NCBI GenBank assembly: GCA_903813345.2
Contig: CAIIXF020000178.1
Location: 1-25,000, forward strand
DNA length: 25,000 nucleotides
Source of the DNA: Owenia fusiformis
Lineage: Eukaryota; Annelida; Polychaeta; Sabellida; Oweniidae
Direction of reading: 5' to 3'
Positions 1 to 9,000 of the stretch are shown in pieces. How positions within the stretch are numbered: position 1 is the stretch's first letter; each line of letters opens with the position of its first letter. Made by a program: the position numbers and the translations under genes. The notes beneath the pieces are model-generated. The model worked only from the letters and a program-made list of their open reading frames with translations, was not told the origin of the DNA and made no database searches.

Positions 1-127
1 CAGTAAAACAACAGACTGCCAGTGTGGACGTGTATTCACATCGTGATATATATATCTTGCGGATAATATCAATCTTTCAGTAAAACAACAGACTGCCAGT
101 GTGGACGTGTATTCACATCGTGATATA
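1..127. repeat. Tandem direct repeat upstream of the DHRS11-like gene
   Basis: About 50 bases at 1-50 recur almost unchanged at 78-127, a period of 77. Both copies begin CAGTAAAACAACAGACTGCC. The repeat ends about 85 bases before the start codon at 213, so it lies in the 5' untranslated or promoter region of the dehydrogenase gene. No TATA box or initiator could be assigned with confidence. Confidence 0.85.
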
Positions 128-212
128 CATCAGTCAACCATCTCTCGTCAACTGCACCGACTGGACGATAGCCTCAGTTTCTGGAAGGATCGATCACATA
201 TACATAATAACA

Positions 213-344
213 ATGCAAAGGTGGGTTGGTCGCGTTGCCCTGGTGACAGGGGCCTCCGTAGGTATTGGTGCCAAACTCTCTGAGGATCTGGTGAAGGCTG
301 GTATGACAGTAGTGGGGTGTGCAAGAAATATTGAGAAAATCCAG
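213..344 (+). CDS. DHRS11: DHRS11-like coding exon 1
   Basis: Forty-four codons from the start ATG to the donor CCAG|GTAATT, ending in phase 0. It encodes the first beta-alpha-beta of the Rossmann fold, with the glycine-rich TGASVGIG and a CAR motif after beta-2 (GCARNIEK), where DHRS11 has GCART. The reading frame stays open upstream of the ATG but shows no other family-like start. Confidence 0.92.
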
Positions 345-3300
345 GTAATTTTAACTTATCCCGTGCCAGAACGTCTTATTCTTTTGCCTGTACGATTACA
401 ACTTGGGAGAATTATCTACGCATATGTTTCTATTTTTTATATACTTTTGCAATACAGTCATTTGATTGCTTATTTTTTAAATTCAAAGTAGTTCCTAACA
501 TTTAAAAAACTTTACTGTACATTCTTGGTTAATCGTATGATTAGTTGACATCCGGTTAAGGCTAGTGTGTACATTGATGAAATTCCTTGATCATGTGCTA
601 TTTTCTGATAAACGTAACTTGCATGGTATACATCTTTCATTTTTGCATAAAAGGTGCATTATTTAGTGGAACCAGATTATTGATATCCAGCAACGGACTT
701 GTTCTGCCCATGTACAAACCAGTTGATTTATAATTGCCTTTTATAAAATTGTTAAAATTAGTTTTTGCAAGCCATGTTTAATGATCATACCATGCACTCT
801 TTGCACATACGAGCCTTGCCCCTTCACTTTTAGTTTCGCCTTGAGGAGTGCTCTCAATACAACTGCAACGTGTGCATGCTCTATGATTATCAAAAATGTC
901 TGTAATCTTATCTCGCGATTGACATGGTTCATTTTTCTATTTCAGAAAGCTTCAGAGGACCTGAAATCTAGTAACGGGTCTTTGTACGCAATCAAATGTG
1001 ACCTTACAAAGGAAGATGAAATCTTGGCCATGTTTAATGAAATAAAGTTAAAGTTTGGAGGAGTAGATGTCTGTATCAACAATGCAGGTTTGTTTGCATC
1101 GATCTATTTGTTTATTTTTTGTCATTCACTTTAGCTATCTCATGAAAGCGATTTTGAAGCGATTTTGAAGTTTTCAGTATAAAATATTCATATATTGCGA
1201 TAGCATTGAATAAATAAACTGATTTTATTGTTCCAGGTCTCGCTCATGCAGAAACTCTTTTGACTGGATCGACAGAAAAATGGAGAAATATGCTTGAGGT
1301 CAGTATTGTCTCATGTATGTGGAATGGGGTCAACAATTTATGTTATCAGCCTAAGCCATTTGCAATGTATTGTCTTATTGGTATCATCTTGGGAACAAGT
1401 TATATTATTTCACAAATCATGCCAAATGCTTCAGTCACATTTGACCTACGGCAGCCGTTTGGCGGCCGTAGCTTTCCAAATTCGGTAGAAATTTGCCGCA
1501 TAAAATACAATGATAAGCAGTACGATGTAGAATTTCTATATCGATTTGGGAAGCTATGGCCGCCGTATGCCTACCGTGGAGCAAATGTGTCTGAGGCTTC
1601 AGTATGCAAATGAATTCTTTCTTGATATTTAGGTGAATGTGATAGGTTTAAGCGTCTGTACACGGGAAGCAGTACAGTCAATGAGAGACAGGAATGTTGA
1701 TGATGGACACATAATTCATGTAAACAGGTATTGCTTATATAACCTTTTTGTGTACAATGCGTATAAAAAAAAACGCAACAGATTGTTATCTCGGAAAAGC
1801 ACAAAACCAGTGATAACAGCATTGATATCATTCAATGCACCATAAAGCCACGTGTCTCCTCTTTACAATGCTATATCATTCATTGATATTTGGTCATGGT
1901 TGGACGAGTAATCATTCCATTTGCAAAGTGGGCCAACATTAGCTTGGGACCAAGTTATAAACATCGCAAAAGTCAGTGTACGGAGCCCGCTGCAATATTG
2001 GAAGAAAACATAAAACCAATGCTGACTGCATCCTTTTCATTCAATGTACCAAAAGCCAAATTACTCCTTTTTCCAATGGAATATCATTCATTCACAGGAA
2101 GTCATGGCTGGCCGAATGATCATTAATTTTGCAAAGGGGGACAAAATTCAGCTCGAACTCAAGTTTCAAACATTGCAAAAGTCAGTACAAGGGGCATAGG
2201 GGCTATTGGAAGAAGGTGTGATAGGTGTTGCACAGACAGTAAAGTGTTCATATTCATACTCTTGCATGAATACATCCTATACCCCTCTATTGCAAAAGTC
2301 AGTACAAGGGGCATAGGGGCTATTGGAAGAAGGTGTGACAGGTGTGGCATAGACAGTAAAGTGTTCATATTCATACTCTTACAAGAATACATCCTATACC
2401 CCTCCAAATTGCCACCACTTCCTTGCACATAAAGATGCACTCATCTGTCCACGTCATGCATGGTTCAGTCCTGAGTCATCTGTGGATTAAACCAGAGAAA
2501 AGCAGCCCATGGGCAATTCTTCCTCGAGGTTTTGCAATATCTGGTGAAGGAATTGTAAGCACAGATGCTCCTAAGATAGCTCCAAAAGAAAAAGTCACAA
2601 CAATTCAAGTCAGGGGAACATCCATTGGAACTTAACCATTGCACTGATTTTTGCAATATCTAAAACTTGGTCCAGAGCCGATTTTCACCCACTGTGCAAA
2701 TGGAAGGATTTCTCATCCAACCATTACCACATTTGAATGAATGACATATCATTGCAAAGAGGAGAGACGTGGCTTTATGGTTCATTAACTGAAATTGATG
2801 TAGTCATCACTAGTTTTGTGATTTTACGAGATAACTACTTGTTGCGTTTTTTTGATACGCTCTGTATATACTGTTATAAGAAAGTACAGCCAATAAGAGA
2901 CAGGAATATGTTGATGATGGACACACAATTCATGTAAACAGGTATTGCTTATATAACCTTTTTGTGTGTATACTGTTATAATAAAGTACAGTCAATAAGA
3001 GACAGGAATATGTTGATGACAGACAACTAATTCATGTAAACAGGTATTGCTTATATAACCTTTTTTTGTGTATACTGTTATAAGAAAGTACAGCCAATAA
3101 GAGACAGGAATATGTTGATGATGAACACATAATTCATGTAAACAGGTATAGCTTATACTTGTATAACTCTTTTTTTGTATATATAATGCTATAAGAAACA
3201 CTGCAGAGGCCAATGATCAACAGATCTTGGCTTAGGCTTCAAATGACACCCATTTTTTTAGATGTATTTTGTGTGAACTAAGCCTAAATCTACTAATTGC

Positions 3301-4577
3301 TTGTATGTAATTTTTATTTTGGATACTTAAATAACGATTTTTTTGCTTTGTTACTGTTACTCAATCATTTGTTTTATTCTTATAAGTATCACTTTTATAT
3401 ACATTTATCTATATCTATCTGAGAGTCAAAATGAATCTAATAATACTCGCAAACAATTCTATTGTAGCATATCTGGACACATTGTTGGAAATAGAGATAT
3501 CGCGCACTGGTACACCGCCAGTAAATTTGCTGTTACTGCGCTTACCGAGGGTCTAAGGCAAGAGCTACGTGATATCAAATCCCATATTCGTGTAACTGTA
3601 CGTATTATTTTCTCTATATTATTTATTTTAGTATGTCGGGGAAACGAATAATACCAAGTCCTGCGGGTCACTTCTATTCGGCGTCTAAATTTGCCGTCAC
3701 TGCTTTAACAGAAGGCTTACGTCACGAACTTAGGGACCTAAAATCGCATATCAGGGTGTCTTTAAGTTTAGTGTCAAACTATAGTTACGGTGTTGTAAAC
3801 TTTCATTATGTTAGAACTTAATCTTTTTCTGCTATACCGTGTAACTCATATAGAAGGCAATATACGACTCTTCGTTGCATATATACAGATATTGGCCCCC
3901 GAAAACTACATGGTGGCCCGTGTAACTCATATAGAAAGCAATATACGACTCTTCATTGCATATATACATATACAGGATCTGTTTTTTATTTTGCTACAGA
4001 GCATCAGTCCAGGTGTAGTGGAGACAGAGTTTGCAGAAAGAATGACAAATACAGATATGGCTGCAAAGCTCTATGGCAGTATGAAGGTTGGTTCATTGTT
4101 TCTATTTGAGGAAATTCTTTATCTGATGTTAAAACATATTGCATCAAAACAAGTTTGACAATTCACCAAGAGGGATTATATTATAATGCAGGGATCAGCT
4201 AAGCTAGAAATCTATTGCAGTATCTAATTAGTATATTTGCAAAGTTTTTGATATCATCAAAGATGCCAGTTAAAGAGACTTGTACAATTTTGAACATCAC
4301 CATGGAGCTGTTTATCCCAATAGACCACAAAGGCATCATTTTTAACGCACCCGAGTGCCATTTTGCACAAAACAATAAAACCACCTGAAATTGTCAGATA
4401 GTGATTTGGCCAGTCAATTTGGATTTAGGGTAGGAATCGGTTGATATATAGTATTTATTGTATTTTCAGTGTTTAGAGACTGCAGATATCTCAGCAGCTA
4501 TCATTTATGCTCTCTCTGCGCCTCCTCACGTCCAGGTTCACGACATACTTATGCGTCCAACAGAGCAAGTGTCGTGA
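213..4577 (+). CDS. DHRS11: DHRS11-like short-chain dehydrogenase/reductase, seven coding exons, complete
   Basis: A classical SDR, an NAD(P)(H)-dependent oxidoreductase; human DHRS11 is an NADPH-dependent ketosteroid and dicarbonyl reductase of about 260 residues. Coding exons are 213-344, 946-1087, 1237-1298, 1633-1727, 3468-3597 (or the alternative 3632-3761), 4000-4086 and 4470-4577. They join in phase to 251 residues ending EQVS, as in DHRS11. Seen in the sequence: TGASVGIG cofactor loop near residue 12, CDL and INNAG near residues 65 and 90, catalytic Ser in SGH or SGK, YTASK or YSASK, then ISPGVVETEFA. The ATG at 213 has A at -3 and fits the family N-terminus (RWxGRVALVTG). The family assignment is strong; orthology and substrate are inferred. 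The next gene is convergent. Confidence 0.93.
345..945 (+). other. DHRS11-like intron 1
   Basis: A 601-base intron from GTAATT to TTTCAG. It is AT-rich, and no coding remnant or repeat is recognised in it. Confidence 0.8.
946..1087 (+). CDS. DHRS11: DHRS11-like coding exon 2
   Basis: Acceptor TATTTCAG|AAAGC and donor AATGCAG|GTTTGT. It has 47 codons plus one base. It encodes the CDLTKEDEI segment (adenine-binding Asp-Leu) and ends in CINNAG, the SDR NNAG motif whose Asn belongs to the catalytic tetrad. Confidence 0.93.
1237..1298 (+). CDS. DHRS11: DHRS11-like coding exon 3
   Basis: Acceptor TGTTCCAG|GTCTC and donor CTTGAG|GTCAGT. The first two bases complete the split Gly codon of NNAG-G. 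It encodes LAHAETLLTGSTEKWRNMLE, matching the DHRS11 stretch after NNAG. It ends in phase 0. Confidence 0.92.
1428..1597. repeat. MITE-like inverted repeat in DHRS11-like intron 3
   Basis: Left arm 1428-1494 and right arm 1530-1597 are imperfect reverse complements, sharing blocks such as CACATTTG, the GGCGGCC core and TAGAAATT, with a loop of about 35 bases. It is far richer in G+C than its surroundings. It resembles a small non-autonomous foldback element. No target duplication was identified. It sits inside intron 3 (1299-1632). Confidence 0.7.
1633..1727 (+). CDS. DHRS11: DHRS11-like coding exon 4
   Basis: Acceptor GATATTTAG|GTGAATG and donor AAACAG|GTATTG. It has 31 codons plus two bases (AG). 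It encodes VNVIGLSVCTREAVQSM and then RDRNVDDGHIIHVN, very close to the corresponding DHRS11 helix and beta-5. The last two bases combine with the first base of either alternative exon 5 to give Ser. Its 3' end and donor are copied three more times downstream. Confidence 0.93.
1755..2864. mobile_element. TA-flanked foldback transposon with a transposase remnant
   Basis: The left arm (1755 to about 1985) and right arm (about 2640 to 2864) are long imperfect reverse complements. The tips read CAATGCGTAT and, on the other strand, CAGAGCGTATC, each bordered by TA (1753-1754 and 2865-2866). This fits a Tc1/mariner-superfamily insertion. Internally the minus strand at about 2465-2640 encodes SPDLNCCDFFFWSYL, like the DDE-transposase motif SPDLNPCDFFLWGYL, but only a short fragment remains. 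A 117-base direct repeat lies in the interior (2172-2405). It is non-autonomous. The superfamily call is inferred from the TA flanks and the motif. Confidence 0.8.
2172..2405. repeat. 117-base tandem duplication inside the foldback element
   Basis: Two copies, 2172-2288 and 2289-2405, differ at only a few positions. Each starts ATTGCAAAAGTCAGTAC and ends in CCTATACCCCTC. The start of the unit also resembles the inner ends of the element's arms (about 1965-1982), which suggests that arm sequence was duplicated inward. Confidence 0.9.
2882..3187 (+). repeat. Three tandem copies of the exon 4 tail and its splice donor
   Basis: Units start at 2882, 2984 and 3086 (period 102). Each copies the last ~57 bases of exon 4, the donor AACAG|GTAT and the first part of intron 4. 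All three share ATAAGAGAC for ATGAGAGAC and a two-base insertion (AATATGTTG for AATGTTG) that breaks the frame and soon brings a stop. They are therefore decayed copies. The donor-like GT is kept at 2942, 3044 and 3146. The fourth, original unit is exon 4 itself, split from the array by the foldback insertion. Confidence 0.9.
3468..3597 (+). CDS. DHRS11: DHRS11-like alternative exon 5a
   Basis: Acceptor CTATTGTAG|CATATC and donor GTAACT|GTACGT. It has 130 bases: one base completes Ser with exon 4, then 43 codons end in phase 0. It encodes SISGHIVGNRDIAHWYTASK and then a helix ending SHIRVT. The catalytic Ser lies 13 residues before the Tyr, and Lys is at Tyr+4, so the active site is intact. 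The loop between Ser and Tyr differs strongly from exon 5b and from vertebrate DHRS11, whereas the helix after Lys is nearly the same. Confidence 0.88.
3632..3761 (+). CDS. DHRS11: DHRS11-like alternative exon 5b (tandem copy of 5a)
   Basis: Acceptor ATTTTAG|TATGTC. It has the same 130-base length and phases as 5a. It encodes SMSGKRIIPSPAGHFYSASK and then a helix ending SHIRVS; the HFYSA-K stretch is closer to vertebrate DHRS11 than 5a is. Over the 26 codons from the Ser before the catalytic Lys onward, 23 encode the same residue in both copies, and 18 of those use a different codon. That is the mark of long selection on protein sequence. Only 34 bases separate 5a from 5b. The base after the exon reads TTAAGT where GTAAGT is expected, so the donor is doubtful; an in-frame GT lies six bases upstream (AGG|GTGTCT). 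Confidence 0.8.
3837..3968. repeat. Direct repeat in the intron after exon 5b
   Basis: About 51 bases at 3837-3887 recur at 3918-3968 (offset 81) with two or three mismatches. Both begin CCGTGTAACTCATATAGAA and end in a TTGCATATATACA tract, close to acceptor-like CAG sequences. The repeats precede the true exon 6 acceptor at 3999. Confidence 0.85.
4000..4086 (+). CDS. DHRS11: DHRS11-like coding exon 6
   Basis: Acceptor TTGCTACAG|AGCATC and donor ATGAAG|GTTGGT. It has exactly 29 codons, phase 0 at both ends. It encodes SISPGVVETEFA, the conserved PG motif after the catalytic helix that closes over the nicotinamide, and then the substrate-loop helix ending YGSMK. The following intron (4087-4469) shows nothing recognisable. 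Confidence 0.92.
4470..4577 (+). CDS. DHRS11: DHRS11-like coding exon 7 with stop
   Basis: Acceptor TATTTTCAG|TGTTTAG and stop TGA at 4575-4577. It encodes 35 residues, with ADISAAIIYALSAPPHVQVH followed by DILMRPTEQVS. The ending matches the DHRS11 family C-terminus (GDIQMRPTEQxT), so this is the genuine last exon. Confidence 0.94.
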   Translation, partial: CLETADISAAIIYALSAPPHVQVHDILMRPTEQVS

Positions 4578-5754
4578 GGGTTACCTTATCGTCGTTTCAG
4601 AGGAAGAGAGGATTTTTAGAACATTCGGGGGTACATCGATTTATTTGTAAAACATTGGGAGAATTCAGATTGATTGATTGGGTCCATTTATCGATCGACT
4701 TTCTCAACTTAAAATTCCATGCCTCGAATAATCCTTACATATCATACAACAGTTACAATGTCCTTATATTTGACTTTTGCCTTTTTTCTGAAAATAAATT
4801 CAATATGAAATAACTGTGTACAATTTGTATTTGAGTAGAGTCATATGAAGACTAGAGGTACCATACTGTAGGAACTCTTCAGGAAATAACATATTTTTTA
4901 GATATTTCACACCACATATACTGTAAGTTGCAAATAAAATTTATTAATTATTCATTTTTTGAAATACAGGTTAAAAATCAAATTAGCGTCGTTTTTAAAC
5001 CGCCAACATTGTCTATTCTATGTTATCCATTTATATAGCCTGCAGGTATTACATATTGGTTTAGAAAATGATCATTCAATGATTACGGAAACGATTTCAT
5101 GGAATCCATGATATATATAGGGATCTTTTATTGATTTTCTTGATCATTTGAAATGCCGAATTATTTTTCTTATACAATTCTTATTTGGACTCTCAAAAAC
5201 GGCGCTAAAGTCTATAAAATGTAAACTATTGAAAGCAATGTCTTAATAAAAAAGCGCACCCTATGTTTGTTTTACAACGCAAAGAAGAATTGACATTTCT
5301 GATCAATTATGGAGGTTATTGGAGACGTAAAATGCAAATTATAAATCAGAACTCTTCGTCTTATTAGAAAATTACACGTAACGATCACGTTCAATAAAGG
5401 TTCATATTTGTCTAAGCAATTTTATAAATTTTATATTCTGCATCTATAAAGGTCACTCAGTGTTCATATATCCGTATAGGATTTCCCACTGAGGTCATTT
5501 ACACTTGTCAAGACAGTTGGCGATTCTAAAACGAGACAATCAAATTGTTACCAAAAAGTTTCAAAATCAAAACGTTTCCAAAATGTTTTAAAATGTTAAA
5601 AGTACACTTATAAATTCCACAATTTATGGCGTATGTCAATGAACGAAAAGGTAGTAACTAAATTACTGGGTATTAATTGCTGCTCCAGAAAGTAAGGTCC
5701 ATGGCCTATTACAGCCAATATTAACTGTAGCAGTGTTTTACATTTTTGTCTTCT
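4578..5754. other. 3' UTR and convergent intergenic region
   Basis: A possible poly(A) signal for the plus-strand gene is AATAAA at 4793-4798; another is at 4933-4938. For the minus-strand gene, TTTATT at 5127-5132 (AATAAA on the minus strand) is a candidate, about 620 bases past its stop. The rest is AT-rich with no coding evidence on either strand. Confidence 0.5.
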
Positions 5755-6054
5755 CTACCGTCTTTCTTTTTTGCTGATCCTGTATCCAAAAAAGGTCTCG
5801 CTTCCAAAACCTCTTGGCAATAAATCCCAAAATCCTTCATCAAATAACCCACTTTGCAATTGGTCCGAATCACGAAAGGGTTTTACAATTGCATATTGTG
5901 GGACAAAGTCAGGATTCATCAGGACAATCTTGTCGAATAACATTTCGGCCGTACCTTCAGGGTCGGTATAGTTTAGCTGGCTGATGAACGTATAAAGTTC
6001 ACGAATAACATTATATTGTGCCTCGAGGAAGGTGGAACTGAGCGTCGTGACCTC
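5755..6054 (-). CDS. Minus-strand gene, last exon (unrecognised C-terminus)
   Basis: Acceptor ATATTGCAG|GAGGTC, phase 0, 99 residues and TAG at 5757-5755. The frame is also open upstream of the acceptor, but the AG at 6056-6055 fits the phase 0 end of the preceding exon. The sequence (EVTTLSSTFLEAQYNVIREL then YTFISQLNYTDPEG) looks like an amphipathic helical protein segment and ends basic (ISKKERR). No family is recognised and no membrane segment or GPI signal is apparent. Confidence 0.65.
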   Translation of the reverse strand, partial: EVTTLSSTFLEAQYNVIRELYTFISQLNYTDPEGTAEMLFDKIVLMNPDFVPQYAIVKPFRDSDQLQSGLFDEGFWDLLPRGFGSETFFGYRISKKERR

Positions 6055-9000
6055 CTGCAATATCATATTGATGAATGTTAGATTTGAAACCATGCTATCT
6101 CATAACCTTTTGTTAGAGAAAACATGTACAGTAATACCTGCCTTACCTGAACGCTACTGGTACGTGTTAAAAGCGTTTAGAGTAGGAGGTGTTCACATTT
6201 ACTACAAAAGACACATCATGAATGACCCCTATCCCTTTAAATGTTTTTAGGACTTGGGACAACATGAATAATTGTTTGGGTATCAAAATCAAAATCTCCA
6301 AATCATCGATGTCTATAAACATGTATGGTCTCTATCATAACATTCAAAGTTGATAAACAGCTAATTAGAAATTAATTCCTTTAACCCATCATACGCATTC
6401 TGTTCTTTAACCAGTCCGAGACTAAAGATTACATTGATAATGATATGACTTCAATTATATCGTTAGGTGATTCAAATGATAATACACATATATAATAGTT
6501 TTCTAGTAAATCTACATGTACATGTCGTCTTTCATGTCAAAGAATAAAAAACTTATAACAACATCCATGTTAAAATAACAGCTACATATTGGTCACATAT
6601 ATTTGTTTTCTTCAATATATCAGATGCATCGTGCTCTTTCTTAATCATTAGTCTTAGAATTAGATTTCACTCAATGCTCAATCAATATATATTTGGAATA
6701 ACCAATTTTATATTATGTTTGTGTTCAAGTTACATTTTTCTGATGCATCTGAACAGTGATTGATTAATAATGATTCGATCGAATTTGTGTAAGGTATTTT
6801 AAATATGTAACTCACTGAGGGTGCTCCGCATAAACCAATTATTTTCACTTGGTCAGCTACCGTAGAATAACTATCAAGCTCAAAGTCGAGGGCATATTGT
6901 AATCCTTCTCTTAATGTGCCAAAATCCGTTGTAGGAACCTAAAGTTTACATGTTGTTTTATATCATGAAGATCCACACTTTGTGATTTATTTAAATTATA
7001 ATTTGGCTTCAGCAAAATAGTATGGCATGCAATATAAAAGTCATATATCTATCAAAACTACTGTACAGGGTTTTTCAAAAGGCTGGAAAAGTATCATAAC
7101 ATTAAGGTATTAACATAAAAATTGATTTAAGGAAAGTTTAGGATAGGCATATTTTACCATTCAAATATTTAAGCTAATACTGGCTTCTAATTTTTTCAAC
7201 AGAATATTTCTTTGAATATCAGTGGTAAATTGTTCATGTGTCCAAGATGTACCATTTTCCTAGAAACGTGACTTTCTATGATTTTATGTGATCAACAATA
7301 ACACATTCATTATGTTCACTTAAAGGGGCAATAAGGACTGTAGAGAGAAAATTCGAAAATTTTTATTTTTTCTGAGCTATCAGGTCAATATTTGGCTTAA
7401 TACCTTCTTTGACATACCTATTTTCATAAAATGTATGTATAAACTATCAATTTCAGCATTAAGAAGTGTAAATTCAATTCAAAGCTTCTATAAAGGGAGT
7501 CCCACTTATAGATTTTTAAGATCCACCATGTTTCAAGAGGAATATCAGCTGAAATAATGTTCATCCAGAGGGTTTCTTTGTAGATAATGAAAATATATGT
7601 TAGTCTTGATGAAATATCCAAACCTAAATATATTTTTACACTTGTCGATGATCATTGAATGGCCCCCCTGCACTAATTGTAGCACCTTTAATCTACTACA
7701 ATCTTTGAAAATTGTTTAACCAATGGCTAGTACAGTTTTATATTAGTATCTACTCACTATGTAGTATGTTATCCTGTATCTATTAATTATCTATTTAAAA
7801 ATGCATCCATGCATCCGCCTTTCACCTTCACTATCACACAGACACGAGGGTGGAACTGCAATGACACCATCCAGCAATTTTGTGGTATTTCTTTCCAATT
7901 CTCCTACAGAACTTCTTTTAGTTGATCAATAGGTTCTGTGGGGATTACCATTAAACTGCTCCAGGTGCCCCCATGTGAGATAGTCACAGGGGTTGGCATC
8001 TGGTGTATTGGGCAGCAATTCATCAGGACTGATAAATCTAGAGGTATCCCCCTCCAGTCCAAAGTGACCCTTGCCTGATGGCTGGGAGTGATAGTGAAGG
8101 TAAAAGATGGATGTAAGAACATGTGATTAATAAATAATTAATAGATCAGTATAACATAATACCATAGTGAGTGGATACTGAAATAAAACTGCACTAGATA
8201 TTGAATAAACAGATATCAGAGATTGTTGCAGATTTAGTGAACATAATGAATGTGTCATTATTGATCACATAAAATCATTAAAAGTCACATTTTCTTGGAA
8301 AAGCAGTAAATCTTGGACACATGAATAATTTACCACTGATATTCAAAGAACTGTCAAAAAATTAGAAGTCAGTATTAGCTTAAATATTTGAATGGTAAAA
8401 TATGCCTATCCTAAACTTTCCTTAAATCAATTTTTATGTTAATACCTTAATGTTATGATACTTTTCTAGCCTTTTGAAAAAGTTGCAAAATTTATTGGCC
8501 CACCCTGTACAGTAGTTTTGATAGATATATGACTTTTATATTGCATGCCATACTATTTTGCTGAAGTCGAAACCATATTTCCAGATCATACGAGGCCCGA
8601 TCAGAAAGTAAGTAACCAACTGCTCTTATTTCTTCATACTTTATTCAATCACATTGAAATTTTCACAGATGATGTAGAAAACATTAACCTATTAAAGAAG
8701 ACCAAGGACAATGGGATAGTGTCAATTCTATTGTTATTGCTGTTGCTATTGGTGACAATTGTTTTGGGTAGGTGGGGCACCATGTTTTAAGTGGCGTTTG
8801 GGACAATTTGTAGAGTTTTTCTACATGTTGTAATACCTCCAAATATATCAAATTCAAATGTGAGACTACATTTTAAGACACAGTCCTTCAAATTAATTGC
8901 CACCAAAGTCAATGCAGTTGAGGCAATGTTTCACTCCGTCCTTAAAAAAGTGCAACATGGCGCCATTCAATGACTGCAAACTGCTATTGAAAGCTTTAAT

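Noticed and set aside
99-491. Longer open frame upstream and downstream of dehydrogenase exon 1
   Set aside because: The upstream part begins at GTG, not ATG, and has no family similarity; the downstream part runs past the splice donor at 345 into the intron.
3598-3631. Treating the 34-base gap between exons 5a and 5b as a normal intron
   Set aside because: It is shorter than the usual minimum animal intron, and joining the two exons would shift the reading frame.
6055-6093. Extension of the last minus-strand exon to an ATG at 6093
   Set aside because: The AG at 6056-6055 gives an acceptor in the correct phase with the preceding exon; the upstream residues are probably intron.
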